A stretch of 64,000 nucleotides of DNA from Anolis sagrei. Its lineage: Eukaryota; Chordata; Lepidosauria; Squamata; Anolidae. Positions 32,561 through 44,249 of the stretch are shown piece by piece. The stretch is from contig NC_090022.1 in the NCBI RefSeq assembly GCF_037176765.1, positions 179,048,117-179,112,116 of the forward strand. The letters are read 5' to 3'. How positions within the stretch are numbered: the first letter of the stretch is position 1; every line of letters begins with the position of its first letter. Below the pieces are notes generated by a model. The model saw only the letters and a program-made list of their open reading frames with translations, was not told the DNA's origin and searched no databases. Both the position numbers and the translations under genes were made by a program.

Positions 32561-33386
32561 CAGGGGTCCTCAAACAGATGGCCAGGTCACAGTCCCTCAA
32601 ACTGTTGGGGGGTCGGATTATAATTTGAAAAAAACATGAATTCCTATACACACTGCACATATCTTATTTGTAGTGTAAAAAAACACTTTAAAACAATACA
32701 ATAATTAAAATGAAAAACAATTTTAACAAATATAAACTTACTAGCTTGGGTACCCGGCAGTTCCTCGGTTATTTGAAAAAGGCATCATTTGTTTTGGAAT
32801 GTTAGGTAATATCATTTAGTTAATTAGTAACACTATTAGGAAAAAGTCTAGTTTTTTATGAATGCTCCCATTAGAAAATACATAACGATGTGGGTTAACC
32901 ATAATTCCCAGAATTGTGGGTCAGTCCTCCTCAAACCAGGCCTGTATGCACAGTATGGCCATGTGGAATCCAGATCTGTCATCGGCTGGGTTCAGTGCTC
33001 TCCTGTTAAGGGTGAACTAAAACTCCCATATGCCAAGGGCAGTCACCCCTAAATCCTGCCAGTATTTACAGTTGGCCTCAATACCCCAAACCCCTACAGT
33101 TTGTTCAGTTGCTGATCAAGTCCTCTGTGTTTGTTGTGTGGAGGCAGGAGGCTGTCTGGGTTAACGGACACCTCCGCCACATATACACATAAACATTTTT
33201 CACTTTTATTATGTGTATAGATTAGTATTTCAAATGGGAAGTGTGGGCCTGCTTTTGGCTGATGAGATAGGGTTGTTGTTGTGTGCTTCCAAGTCGTTTC
33301 AGACTTAGGTTGACCCTGAGCAAGGGCTGGGTAAATGACCTTGGAGGGCCGTATCCGGCCCCCGGGCTTTCGTTTGAGGACCCCTG
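32561..33386. mobile_element. hAT (CAGGGGTCC) with nested Helitron
   Basis: Ends CAGGGGTCCTC / GAGGACCCCTG. The flanking 8-mers do not match, so the target duplication is lost. Same family as 3437. Confidence 0.85.
32741..33221 (-). mobile_element. Helitron of a second family, complete
   Basis: On minus it starts TCTATACACATAATAAAAGT and ends CCGGGTACCCAAG + CTAG. Flanks A and T; removing it restores aaacttattagtatttca, as in 57560-57595 (reverse). Confidence 0.85.
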
Positions 33387-33477
33387 GTGAAATGGATGGC
33401 AATAGCTGTTAGTTTGGTGAGATATTGGTGAAAAATATTGCTAATACCTTCATTTCATGAATACTGTTCACGCACGT

Positions 33478-33838
33478 TGTTGTTGTTCATTCGTTCAGTT
33501 GTCTCCGACTCTTCGTGACCTCATGGACCAGCCCATGCCAGAGCTCCCTGTCGGCCGTCACCACCCCCAGCTCCTTCAAGGTCAGTCCAGTCGCTTCAAA
33601 GATGCCATCCATCCATCTTTCCCTTGGTCGGCCCCTCTTCCTTTTGCCTTCCACTTTCCCCAGCATAATTGTCTTCTCTAGGCTTTCCTGTCTCCTCATG
33701 ATGTGGCCAAAGTACTTCAACTTTGTCTCCAGTATCCTTCCCTCCAATGAGCAGTCGGGCTTTATTTCCTGGAGGATGGACTGGTTGGATCTTCTTGCAG
33801 TCCAAGGCACTCTCAGAACTTTCCTCCAACACCACAGT
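33478..33838 (-). mobile_element. BovB (RTE) LINE 3' end
   Basis: Minus frame PWTARRSNQSILQEIKPDCS, YFGHIMRRQESLEKTIMLGK, LWHGLVHEVTKSRRQLNE, then acaacaac tail. Confidence 0.92.
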
Positions 33839-33881
33839 TCAAAAGTTCACACAGATATACACCCTATTTAGCAGTGGTTGT

Positions 33882-34110
33882 ATGTGTGAAGGTGTGCCTT
33901 CAAGTTGTTTGTTGACTTACAGGAATCCCAATGGGTTTTCGTAAGCAAGGTTTACACACAGGTGTTTTGCCAGTTCCTTCCTTTGAAATATAGCCTACTG
34001 ATTCCTTGATGGTCTCCCATCTCAGTACTAACAAGGATTGACCCTTTTAACATCCAAGATCAGATGGGAATTAGTACCTTTAGTGTGGCTGGCCCTGCCA
34101 TTGAACAAAA
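33882..34110 (-). mobile_element. 5S rRNA-derived SINE
   Basis: The complement of 34005-34100 resembles 5S rRNA (ggtctcccatctcagtactaacaagg ... gatcagatgggaattagtacc corresponds to the box A/C region in reverse). Confidence 0.65.
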
Positions 34111-34526
34111 TGAGGTGGATGTCCCAAGCAGAAGATATTAGGAGCTGGCAGTAGAAGGAGAGACCTGGGCAAACCATAGACATTGGACTACCCTGCCCTT
34201 CCTGAATCGAGCGTGTTGGCATCAGGATACTTAGGAGGACAAAGGTTGGGCTGCAGTCAAGTGTTGGAATTGTCAACTGTTACTGGAAGGAAATGATTGA
34301 ATCATCAAGTCTCTGCTGACATGCAGAAACAACTCACTGTCGACAAACAGACATTTAAATGTACGTATATCCAAAATACTATGATGACAAGACTTTTATT
34401 TTTACAAATATGTAGAAATGTAAAAAAAAGTAGATGACATAAGTTGTATGGTATAGCTAATATTTTTTAAAGACACAGTACATGCCTTCCTTGGTCTAAT
34501 TACATCCAAATGGAACTATTATTGCG
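34111..34526. other. Unassigned intergenic DNA
   Basis: No feature recognised. Confidence 0.3.
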
Positions 34527-34800
34527 AAAACTCACATAGAATGATAGAGTTGGAAGAGACCTCCTGGGCCATCCAGTCCAACCGCCTGCCAAGAAGCAGG
34601 AAAATTGCTTTCAAAGCACCCCCGACAGATGGCCATCCAGCCTCTGTTTAAAAGCCTTCAAAGAAGGACCCTCCACCACATTCCGGAGCAGAGAGTTCCA
34701 CTGCTGAACAGCTCTTGCAGTCAGGAAGTCCTTCCTAATGTCCATGCTAAACAAAGTTCTAAATACAGGCCTCTTTATCAATTTTACATAGGGAATTTCA
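34527..34800 (-). mobile_element. CR1 LINE 3' end
   Basis: Minus frame [35 protein letters not shown], then a 3' end gccatccagtccaa.. ending cactatgattctaacctt-like tcatagaatgatagagttgg. Confidence 0.85.
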
Positions 34801-35220
34801 GGTGACAATCTAGGATTTCTAAAGAAGAGTAGACGAATGATGCAATGGCAAATGTGCACGGAAACATAATCGCATCTAATGCTATGAAGGGCCACAGCAG
34901 CCATATTTCAAACATCACTCTTTAAGTTATTTTGAATACAAGAACTGGCAGACATTTCCAAAAATTTAGCACCCACATCCGTGCCAAGTTTAGCTGGAGG
35001 TACGTCCCAGTAATTATGATAAATATATTTAAAATGACAGCCTCTTAAGTATTTAATGGTGCACTTGTGCCTTTAGATTGCCGCCAGAAGGGTTGGGTGT
35101 CATAGATGCACGTTCCTCTGTTGATGAATGCAACACCAGGTGGCATCCTGCCATTAAAGAAAAATACTTCATATTACGCCAAGTATAGCGATTTTCGGTC
35201 GACATCCATCTATATAACCC
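34801..35220. other. Unassigned intergenic DNA
   Basis: No feature recognised. Confidence 0.3.
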
Positions 35221-35360
35221 AGGTGTCAACCCTCAAGGTTGGCACAGTTGAGAGATACAGCGAGCAAAGTTTAGTAGACCAATTGTGCCCAGTGGCAAAG
35301 AAAGTATGTGAGAAAAAGTAAATACTTCCAAACACTGCAGTTTCCCATTATTATTATGCA
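35221..35360 (+). repeat. Local duplicate, copy 1
   Basis: aggtgtcaaccctcaaggttggcacag ... tttcccattattattatgca, about 95% identical to 35939-36077. Confidence 0.9.
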
Positions 35361-35423
35361 ATGAGAAGGCATTTTAAGAATAACAGCCATTTAAAGAGAC
35401 ATTGTAAGTGATAGAAAAAATGT

Positions 35424-35640
35424 GTTGTTGGCTTTCATGGCTGGAATCTCTTGGTTGCTGTGAATTTTCCAGGCTGTATGGCTATATTCCAGAAGCATTC
35501 TTTCCTGACGTTTCACCCACATCTATGGCAGGCAACCTCACTACCTCTGAGGATGCCTGTCATAGATGTGGGTGAAACGTAGGAGAGAATGCTTCTGGAA
35601 CATGGCCATACAGCCTGGAAAACTCACAGCAACCAACAGA
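35424..35640. mobile_element. Penelope-like terminal repeats in inverted pair
   Basis: Left arm gttgttggctttcatggctgg ... atctatggcagg; right arm from about 35548 is its reverse complement ending cctggaaaactcacagcaacc. The arms meet near 35540. Confidence 0.7.
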
Positions 35641-35938
35641 AAAAATGCTTTTGTGTATAAAACACTATTGACATCTTCACAGAAGTTAACGCTGTTCTAT
35701 AAAAGGTCCACGGCCATGAATCACTTTGTCATCTGGTCAAGCTTGTAACAAATGGCTAGGAAGCAGCATTTTTGGTGAGCTGCAAATAAAGGGATGTTAA
35801 AAAACAAAGGTGGTACATGTTCCTTGGAAGAGAATGTGTATGGCATAAAGGCTGGCATAAAAATTGGGAGTTCTCTATCTCAACGTTCTCTTGTATGAGT
35901 TTATTAAATAGGGATGAGAGTGGTTCTCCAGATGGGCC
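35641..35938. other. Unassigned intergenic DNA
   Basis: No feature recognised. Confidence 0.3.
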
Positions 35939-36077
35939 AGGTGTCAACTCTCAAGGTTGGCACAGTTGAGAGATACAGCGAGCAACATTTAGAGATCAAT
36001 TGTGCCCAGTGGCAAAGAAAGTATGTGAGAAAAAGTAAATACTTCCAAACACTGCAGTTTCCCATTATTATTATGCA
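35939..36077 (+). repeat. Local duplicate, copy 2
   Basis: aggtgtcaactctcaaggttggcacag ... attattattatgca. Its right boundary coincides with the start of the LINE fragment at 36078. Confidence 0.9.
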
Positions 36078-36555
36078 TTCGTGCCTCTTCAAATTCTGCA
36101 GCACTGCTGGTCACAGCTGACCTCCAGCTGGAGCGCTAAAGGGCCAGGGCTTCCCAGTTCTCAATGTCTATATCAGAGTTTATAAGGTTGGCTTTGAGCC
36201 CATCTTTAAATCTCTTTTCCTGTCCTCCAACATTCTGTTTTCCCTTCTTAAGTTCGGAGTAGAGCAACTGCTTTGGGAGACGGTGGTCGGGCATCCAGAC
36301 AACATGGCCGGTCCAGTGGATGGCAGAGGATCATTGCTTCAATGCTGGTGGTCTTTGCTTCTTCCAGCACGCTGACATTTGTCCGCTTGTCTTCCCAAGA
36401 GATTTGCAGGATTTTCCGGAGGCAGCGCTGATGGAATCGTTCCAGGAGTTTCATGTGACATCTGTAGACTGTCCATGTCTCACAGGCGTATAGCAGGGTT
36501 GGGAGAACAATAGCTTTATAAACAAACACCTTGGTATCCCTACGGATGATCACTA
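36078..36555 (-). mobile_element. Non-LTR LINE coding fragment (empty-site copy)
   Basis: Minus frame VLPTLLYACETWTVYRCHMK, LLERFHQRCLRKILQISWED, NVSVLEEAKTTSIEAM. It reads through ggagaacaatagctttataaac, the site that carries a Helitron at 4978. Confidence 0.8.
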
Positions 36556-37522
36556 ACCTCAGGAGGAAAAGGATGTTGAGCCACCTCTGATGCAACATGA
36601 AACTGAAATGAGTGGAAATTATCTCTGAAGTCACAGAGAGGGCAAATTCTCCCTTCTCCCATGTTTACTCCTGAGGAAAATGGTCAGTGTAGCTTCCGGG
36701 GCCTCTCTATTAAGCTAAGTTTTTGGGGATTCATCCAACATTCTTCTTCACCTCAATATATTCCTTCCTAAAGCTATTGCAAGTGACTTAGCTTGCCAGC
36801 ACTGCAGGAAATGGGAGTCACATGTGCTACAACATTTCTGCTACCCTAGCAGGAGGGCAACAAGTAATAAAGGGGAATAATTGGTTGAACATTTTATAGA
36901 ACCATATAAATCTCTCCCATATAATAATAACTTGCCTGCTATCAAAACATGCAGAGCCACAGTGCCTGGGGTTAATGTGAACCAAGAGCCAAACCATCAA
37001 GAGAAGCATAAGGTTAGAGAAGGCTGGGAAACCCCACAATCAGGCAAGCCTTGGATCTGATGGTGAAGCTTTGGGATCCTACAGGTAAACAAATTATGCA
37101 TCGTATTGGCTGAAGGAGATTGAATTACTCTGAATTTATGGTTCTTCAAGGAAGGCTTACCCATAGGAATTAATAGTTCCTGTGTAAAGTCAACCATGAA
37201 CAATTGCAATTTTGCATCCTACACCTCACAAACTAAGGGGTACAAAGGGGACTATTTTTCTCTAACACAATTTAAAAATAAACTAGAAATAAACTTTCAA
37301 GTCCTTTGTCAACCACATATTTCTTTTTTTAAAAACAAACAACTCGTACATAAAACTGGACAGGCATGACATTGAAATTCCTTGGACAGTTGTGTTTCTT
37401 GGCAATGCTTCTAGCAGCATCATTACAAAAAAAGTCCTATCACAATTAGATGATAACTCCCACCATTCCTTACCCTTACCTTTCTGGCTGGAACTTCTGG
37501 GAATTGAAATCCAAAATGTCTG
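36556..37522. other. Unassigned intergenic DNA
   Basis: No exon, promoter or recognised repeat. Confidence 0.3.
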
Positions 37523-37672
37523 GGGCCCCTTCTACAGTGCCATATATAATCCAGATTATCTACTTCGAACTGTATTATATGACAGTGTAGACTCATATAA
37601 TCCAGTTCAAAGCAGATAATGTGGATTATCTGCTTTGATAACAGGGATTATATGGCAGTGTAGAAGGGGCCT
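37523..37672. mobile_element. Palindromic MITE (ggccccttctacagtgcc)
   Basis: 150-bp near-perfect inverted repeat, as at 15982. Confidence 0.75.
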
Positions 37673-37741
37673 CAGTGGGTTCCCTACTCCTGATTTAGCT
37701 AACATCTCATTCCATATGCTACTTATCACTATGCTCTATTC

Positions 37742-37884
37742 TAGTGGTTCTCAACCTGTGGGTCCACAGATGATTTGGCCTTCAACTTCCAGAAATCCTA
37801 ACAGCTAGTAAACTGGCTGGGATTTCAGGGAGTTGTAGGTCAAAACACCTGGGGGGGACGGGGACGAAGGTTGAGAACCACTGC
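37742..37884. mobile_element. hAT MITE (tggttctcaacctg ends)
   Basis: tagtggttctcaacctgtgggtcc / gaaggttgagaaccactg; same family as 9652. Target duplication not clear. Confidence 0.75.
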
Positions 37885-37985
37885 AATAGGGCCTCCCATG
37901 TCAGGGGGTTGGTGAATCCATTGTCTAGACTTAAAGGAGCTATCCAGGGTGCTGAAATGAATTAAGAACCAATTTACCACCCTAG

Positions 37986-38131
37986 GTCCCTTCCACATAG
38001 CTGAATAAATTCCTACATTATCTGCTTTGAGCTGGAATATATGGCAATGTGGACTCAGATCAAAGCAGATATTGTGGGATTTTCCACCTTGATATTCTGG
38101 GTTATATGGCTGGTCTGGAAGGGCCCCTAGA
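37986..38131. mobile_element. Palindromic MITE (cccttccacatagc)
   Basis: Relative of 1911 and 53882; inverted ends gtcccttccacata / tctggaagggcccc. Confidence 0.7.
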
Positions 38132-38557
38132 GACCACAGATTAAAAGCATGAATGTTTTTGTCATCTCCTTGAAATAGTATCCACTAATTGCCTCACTAG
38201 ACTGGTTTGATAATGGGTGATGGAGTGAAAGTTAACATTTCAAACTTTGTCTGATTTGACTCTGGAATGGTCCCCTAAGGGTAATAACAAAATATGTTTT
38301 CTTCTTCAGAAATGGAATGTACAATCTGCCATGTCCGTTGGCTACTGCCTGGATTCTAGAGATTCTCTTCTCCACTGCCAACACAACTAGCCTTTTCCAT
38401 AAAATCTAAGATTTAGTTTAAGTCTCAGAAATCACTATCTACCCTGCAATATCAACCTTCATATCATATCTACTTTGTTCTGACTTAGTTCCATGCCTCT
38501 CTGTAAAATCAGGAGACACCATGGGCTTTGTAGATGACAACATGAACACACTGTATT
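38132..38557. other. Unassigned intergenic DNA
   Basis: No feature recognised. Confidence 0.3.
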
Positions 38558-39077
38558 ACCGTATATTCCGTATATTCCGGGGTACAGAACGGCTATAAGA
38601 TGACCCCCCGATTTTAGCAAACAAAATAGAGAGTTTGGGATATACTCGCCGTTTAAGACGACTCCCCAAACCAGGCGCTTCTCGGGCTGCTCTCCTTCCT
38701 GTCCAGGCTTTGCGCGAAGTGCCTCTACTCCTGTGAGACAACGTTGTCTTGTGGGAGAAGAGGCACTTCTCGCAAGGCATGGACAAGAAGAAGGAGAGCG
38801 GCCTGAGCAGCACAGGAAGCAGCTTGGGGGCCCGGCCGCCAACAAAGGAGAGGCCTGGGCCTGTGCAAGGAAGGCAACCAGGAAGGGAGGAAGGACAGGG
38901 AGCCTGCCCAGGAGGCCGCCATGAGCCGAGGAGGAGGAGGAGGAGGGGAGCCCGAGGCCAAGGCAGCCATATTAAGTAATTTTATTATTATTTTAATTTT
39001 ATACCCGGCATACTTTTATAAAATTTTATAAGGTTTTACATGCCTAATAAGTCGTCTAGTACCCCGGAATATACGGT
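38558..39077. mobile_element. DNA transposon with GC-rich interior (taccgtatattccgg ends)
   Basis: Inverted ends taccgtatattccg / cggaatatacggta. Subterminal parts are AT-rich, but 38685-38970 is GC-rich and contains a ~65-bp hairpin (aagtgcctct / agaggcactt). No transposase frame. Superfamily not assigned. Confidence 0.75.
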
Positions 39078-39465
39078 AGATAACAGAATGGAGCCCTCAT
39101 TTAAGTCTTACCGCTACCACGACTATGTTGGTTGAACCAAGTCAAGCCTTTCATTGCAATATGAAATCAAGACACAATCTAAATGATAAGGTTTCTGTAA
39201 GCAGTACAGTAATACTGCATATAAAGTACTGGAAAGTGGAATAGAAATGCAAGGAAGTACTATTCTACAAGACAAGCTTCCTTGGACAACTAGAACTAGG
39301 CCGCCTTTTCATCTGCTGATTTTTCTCTACAATTCCATTTCCTTCTTTTTGCAATCACACATCTAAAAATTCAACAGAGTAATATTTACAGTCAGGATTT
39401 AGAAAAAAAACATGTAGTTGTAATTCATTGATCTTACTTCATACTCACCCTATCTTATGTCTCTA
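39078..39465. other. Unassigned intergenic DNA
   Basis: No feature recognised. Confidence 0.3.
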
Positions 39466-39646
39466 AAGACTTCATCATACTGGAGAAAAAATCCACTTTA
39501 AATCTGGTTTTTGCCTCCTGCAGAATTCTGGGGATTGTAGTGAGGCTGTTAACGGCTCCTCCCTAAACTACAAACCCCAGAATTCTCCAGGAGGCAGAAA
39601 CTGGATTTTAAATTGATTTTTTCTCTAGTGTGATGAGTCCCTTAGT
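39466..39646. mobile_element. Palindromic MITE (actacaaaccccagaattct core)
   Basis: Inverted arms cttcatcatactggagaaaaaatcc / gattttttctctagtgtgatgag and ttctggggattgtag / ctacaaaccccagaa. Confidence 0.75.
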
Positions 39647-39936
39647 GCAACCAGGAAAAACAGTCCCAAGAATTAAAACACATTATTGGTTAGAAATACT
39701 GACTTGATGTCAACCCTGTTTGTTTCATTCTTCTATTGGTCCTCAACAATCACTACTTGGAGGTGGCGAGTCCCACCAGTTGCAAGTCCAGAAAATACTG
39801 TCTTTTTGCATCAGCTCATAGCCAGGCTCTTCAACAGAGTTGTGCAAATTGGAAAGCAAAGGAGCTGGGGTCGAAAGAGTCATCAGTCCATTGGAAGGAA
39901 GGAAAAGATGGTAGGTAATGCAACCCTGGTGATGGT

Positions 39937-40076
39937 CTAAGATCCAGCTTCTTGTTCCTGCCCAAGAGCTTCCAGGAGCAGCCCCATGGGTGTTCGCTTG
40001 AGTCCGATGCTCTCCATTTTGTTCTCTATCTTGTTCTTGAGGTTGCGGAGACGCAGAGAAGCGTGGATGAGGATCA
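39937..40076 (-). CDS. PRAF2: PRAF2 exon 3 (C-terminus)
   Basis: Acceptor ccctttgcag. It encodes [40 protein letters not shown] and EQEAGS, with TAG at 39939-39937. This is the most conserved piece and separates PRAF2 from ARL6IP5, which has a longer tail. Confidence 0.97.
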
Positions 40077-41065
40077 CTGCAAAGGGGGCGGGAGGGACAG
40101 AGGGGGAAGCTGAGGTTTACAGACCGCCGTGGAGATAGAAAGCCATTACATCCCTCTGCCCCAGCAATCTCCCTTCCTGCAGAAGAATTTATATTCTCAT
40201 AACTAGGCCTGGAAGAGCCAAACCGCTGCAGGGATTTCCCCCAGGAGAGATCAGATTGCTTCTCCAGAAAATAAACAGGGATAGAGTTTGCCTTTATTAT
40301 CCCACAGGCTTCCTGGAGTGGCTCTTCAGCAACTGAGTAAAAACCACCCCCACTCAAAATAAACCTTCCTGTAGAGATATTCCCCCAGAGTCAGAGATAT
40401 AAGCTACCTGGCACTTGCCAGTTGTTTCAGACCACACCTCCCATCAGCCCCGGCCAAGGTTAGGGGTTGTGAAAATGGTTCTGGATTACAGGCAGCCCCC
40501 AAGTTACGAAAAAGATAGGTTTGCATGAATTTGTATGTAAGTTGGAACAGGGACATTTTATAAGTGTAACTCCAGCCATTTTTGTTTATTTATACACACA
40601 CACACACACACACATATACATATACATATTAGACAAGCCCCCACGCTAGCAATCTTCAGGAGGAATATGAAAACCTGGTTATTCCAATGTGCCTTCAGTG
40701 ATTGAATGTAAGATACTCCCTGACCAAACTCTGCACAAAATGTCCTTAGAAGCACTTTATTTTATGGTTTGTGCAATTAAATCCTTCCTCGTTCCCGGAT
40801 ACTCCTCCTTATAATTTACATTGTCCTATCTCCCAGTGTTTTAAAATGTTGTCCTTGAATTTGGCCCTGCCCAGTGAAATCTTCTGTGTTTTCAATGTTT
40901 GATTTTATATTGTTGTGTCGCTTATTATATTGGTTTTGCATTTTATGTGGGTTTTTTTGGTTCTACTATGTTTTTGTGTTATATGGTGTGTACTGTATTG
41001 ATGGGCGTGGCCTCATGTAAGCCACACCGAGTCCCCCTGGGGGAGATGGAGCAGGGTATAAATAA

Positions 41066-41109
<44 letters not shown>

Positions 41110-43885
41110 ATATGAACCTGCTAGGACTTTAAAATCGTCCGGGGAGGCCCTGCTCTCGATCCTGCCTGCGTCACAAATATGTTTGGCGGGGAAGAGATAC
41201 AGGGCCTTCTCAATGGTGGCCCCTCAGCTATGGAACGCCCTTCCTAGGGACATTAGATCGGCCCCCTCCTTCTTAACATTCCGGAAAAGAGTCAAGACCT
41301 GGCTGTTCAAGCAAGCGTTTGAAAATTTATTTATTTATTTAGTTAGTTAGTTAGTTCGTATATTTGTATACCGCCCCTCTCAGCCTTCCAGCGACTTGGG
41401 GCGGTTTACAAGGCAAAATTCAATGCCACCAAGAGCACAATTACAATATAAAACGTCAACATCAATAAAACCATAACACTGTAATAAAACATAATTCAAT
41501 AAATACTCATTAAAATGCAATGTAAAAGACATAGGAACTTGGAACGACTGGACAACAAGATGGATAATGTTTTTAATTAGGATACGTAAATGGCTTATGT
41601 TTTTATTACTTTTGTTTGGTTTTATACTATGTATTAATTGTTTTATGATGTTCTTGGGCATCGAATCATTGCCTCTGTAAACCGCCCTGAGTCACCTGAA
41701 GGTTGAGAAGGGCAGTATACAAATATAGCAAATAAATAAATATATACATACCTACATACATACATAAGCTTTGGATAGAAAAACCTGTGGTGTTTCTTTT
41801 GCTGTCTGTTCCCCTGTTCAGAAGATGTCCCCTCACTTTCTGTCCCTGTGACAATTGTTTTTGAACATTTTTGCTTATTGTGGAAACAACGATTGGAGAG
41901 AAAGCTTCAGTTGAGACACCTTTTCCCTATGATATCACTTACAGGAGTAAATTTCCCTTCCTAGGGGTAGATTGCTCTCACTTCCTGTTGTCTGGCCCCC
42001 ATTCTTAACTGTGAGTAATTTGTAAGTTGGATGTTTGTAACTCAGGGGCTGCCTGTACAACCTTCAGACGCCTTGGTTATTGGGCACACTGCCAGAGGTT
42101 TGAGGGATTTACAGTAAAATACACAGTATCTTACAGTCATAGTTGGATGAGACCACAGGGCCATCCAGTCCAACACCTACCATACAGGAACACACAATTA
42201 AAGCACCCTCAGACAGATGGCCATCCCATGGAGCTCATCATGTCACTTACCCAAATCTTAGCCTGGGGGTTTTATCTGTAAAAGCCGACTACTAAGTGTA
42301 CAAAATCTCTGCAATCACCTTGTAAATTGAAGGAGAAAGCATTCTACCAATTGCCATACCCTTCTCCCAACAACCCAGCTCCCGTTCACGAACTCACGCA
42401 TGATGGGTAGAGCGATGAAAACCAAGAAGGTGGCAGAGCCTTCCAAGAGAGACACCAGGAAGTATGCCAAGCCAAGGACGGCAAAGAAGCAAGTGCCAGG
42501 GTAATTCCTCCGGAAGCGTCGGAGAGGAGCCTTGTTTTCAGCTGCCCAAACGAAGCCCACGAAGATCAGCGTGACAAGTGTGCCACTCAACAGCGTCAGC
42601 CCAGGGCAAAAATATCTGCAAAGAGATGAGGAGGGTGAAAAAATCCATGTTCAGTCCTGTCTAAAGGCATGCAATAATTTCTTGTTATAGCCAAACAGAT
42701 AAGCTATCATATAAAGAGATCACATCTATATAAATGGAAATATTTCAAACAATCCAGATAATGCCTCCATAGCATTATCCATAGCATGTCCCGCTGATTG
42801 CAATGAGAAATATACAAAGAGGTGTTTTTTTCTGTGACAGAAATTAATGACATTTACTAGTAAAGAAGTTTTATAAGGGAGATTACACATATCAAATTTC
42901 AGACAAATAAGATGCAAGGGTTAACCGTTGGGATTGTGGGCTGGGGGGATATTTTGCTTTTAAATCTAATTTTAATTGTATTTGAAACTTTGTATCCATG
43001 ACACAAATATTTAATTATTTTTAATTGTTTGTATCCATATGTATGTGTATTTCCTACTTTGTCTTATGTTACTGTTAGCCACTTTGAGTCTCTATGGGGA
43101 AAAGGCGGGCAAAAAATAAAGAAAACAACAACAACAACAGGTATGCATCTTTAAAAGCTGCAAGGTTTTGAACAAATGGCTGTACAGATTTTTGTGCAAA
43201 AGCAGCTTATTCAGAAAAAAAGACACACTTCGCCTTCTTATATTCCTTGTATATTCCTTGTTCCTGTGAAAATGTATCACAACATAACATTTTTATGTCA
43301 TTTAAAATTAGATCTCCAGTTCCAAAAAAGCCAGCTAACCAAAGGAAGCACGTACAACATCACAGCAATAGAGAGAACTCTTTTCCTTGCAGAGGTACAG
43401 TTAGACTGTGTGGGTTAATCAAACCAGACCCATTTCATTGTATCTTTCCAAAGCAGCAAAAGTCCCTGCAAGGGATACAAATCCTGCTTCTCATAATGCA
43501 CAAGCTGTAAAATAAATTTGGTCCCCCCAGAAGATGAGGTACTGCAACTCTCATTGCTGTTGCTGTGTGACTTCAAATTGTTTCCAATTTATGCCAAACC
43601 TATACTGAATTGATTACCAAGTTTTCTGGGGCTGAGAATGTGTGACTTGCCCAAAGTTGACTAGTAGGTTTCCATGGCTGAGCAAGGAATTGAACCCTGG
43701 TTTCCAGATTAGCATTCTAATGATGATGATGCAAAAGGCTACCTTACTTGGATCTGTGCGCATCATTCGAAAATATATCACGCAGTCCTAAACACTTGGG
43801 AAGTGTTCAAATTGTGATTTTATGATATGAAATCCAACATATATATCTCATTTGCTGTGTCATACTGTGTTTTTGTGTCAGTAAC

Positions 43886-43916
<31 letters not shown>

Positions 43917-44208
43917 TAACAATAATAATTTCTAGACTACCCTATCTCCCCTCAGGGAGGTTTACACATAAAAAGGCAAACATTCAATGCCTCAAAATAG
44001 GTACAAACACATCAAATAAAACGGAATAAAGAAGAGTAACGATAGAAAACTTACAACAAGGAATTAAGCATCAGAATAAAAAATAATAAAAACAATCCAT
44101 TAAGACACAAAAACTAAAACATAACTAAGCATTACAATGGACATCCTAAAAACCAATTATGAATCATCACTCCATTATCCTGGTTCCCAATTCCCATTAT
44201 CCTTTTCT

Positions 44209-44249
<41 letters not shown>

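Noticed and set aside
33990-34110. Functional 5S rRNA gene
   Set aside because: Only part of 5S is present, diverged, and embedded in a SINE-like unit.
38459-38979. GC-rich frames as an exon or CpG promoter
   Set aside because: Enclosed by inverted transposon ends; no splice sites or conserved peptide.
39743-40357. 204-codon frame antisense across PRAF2 exon 3
   Set aside because: Same strand but a different frame from the conserved PRAF2 exon; the real frame ends EQEAGS.
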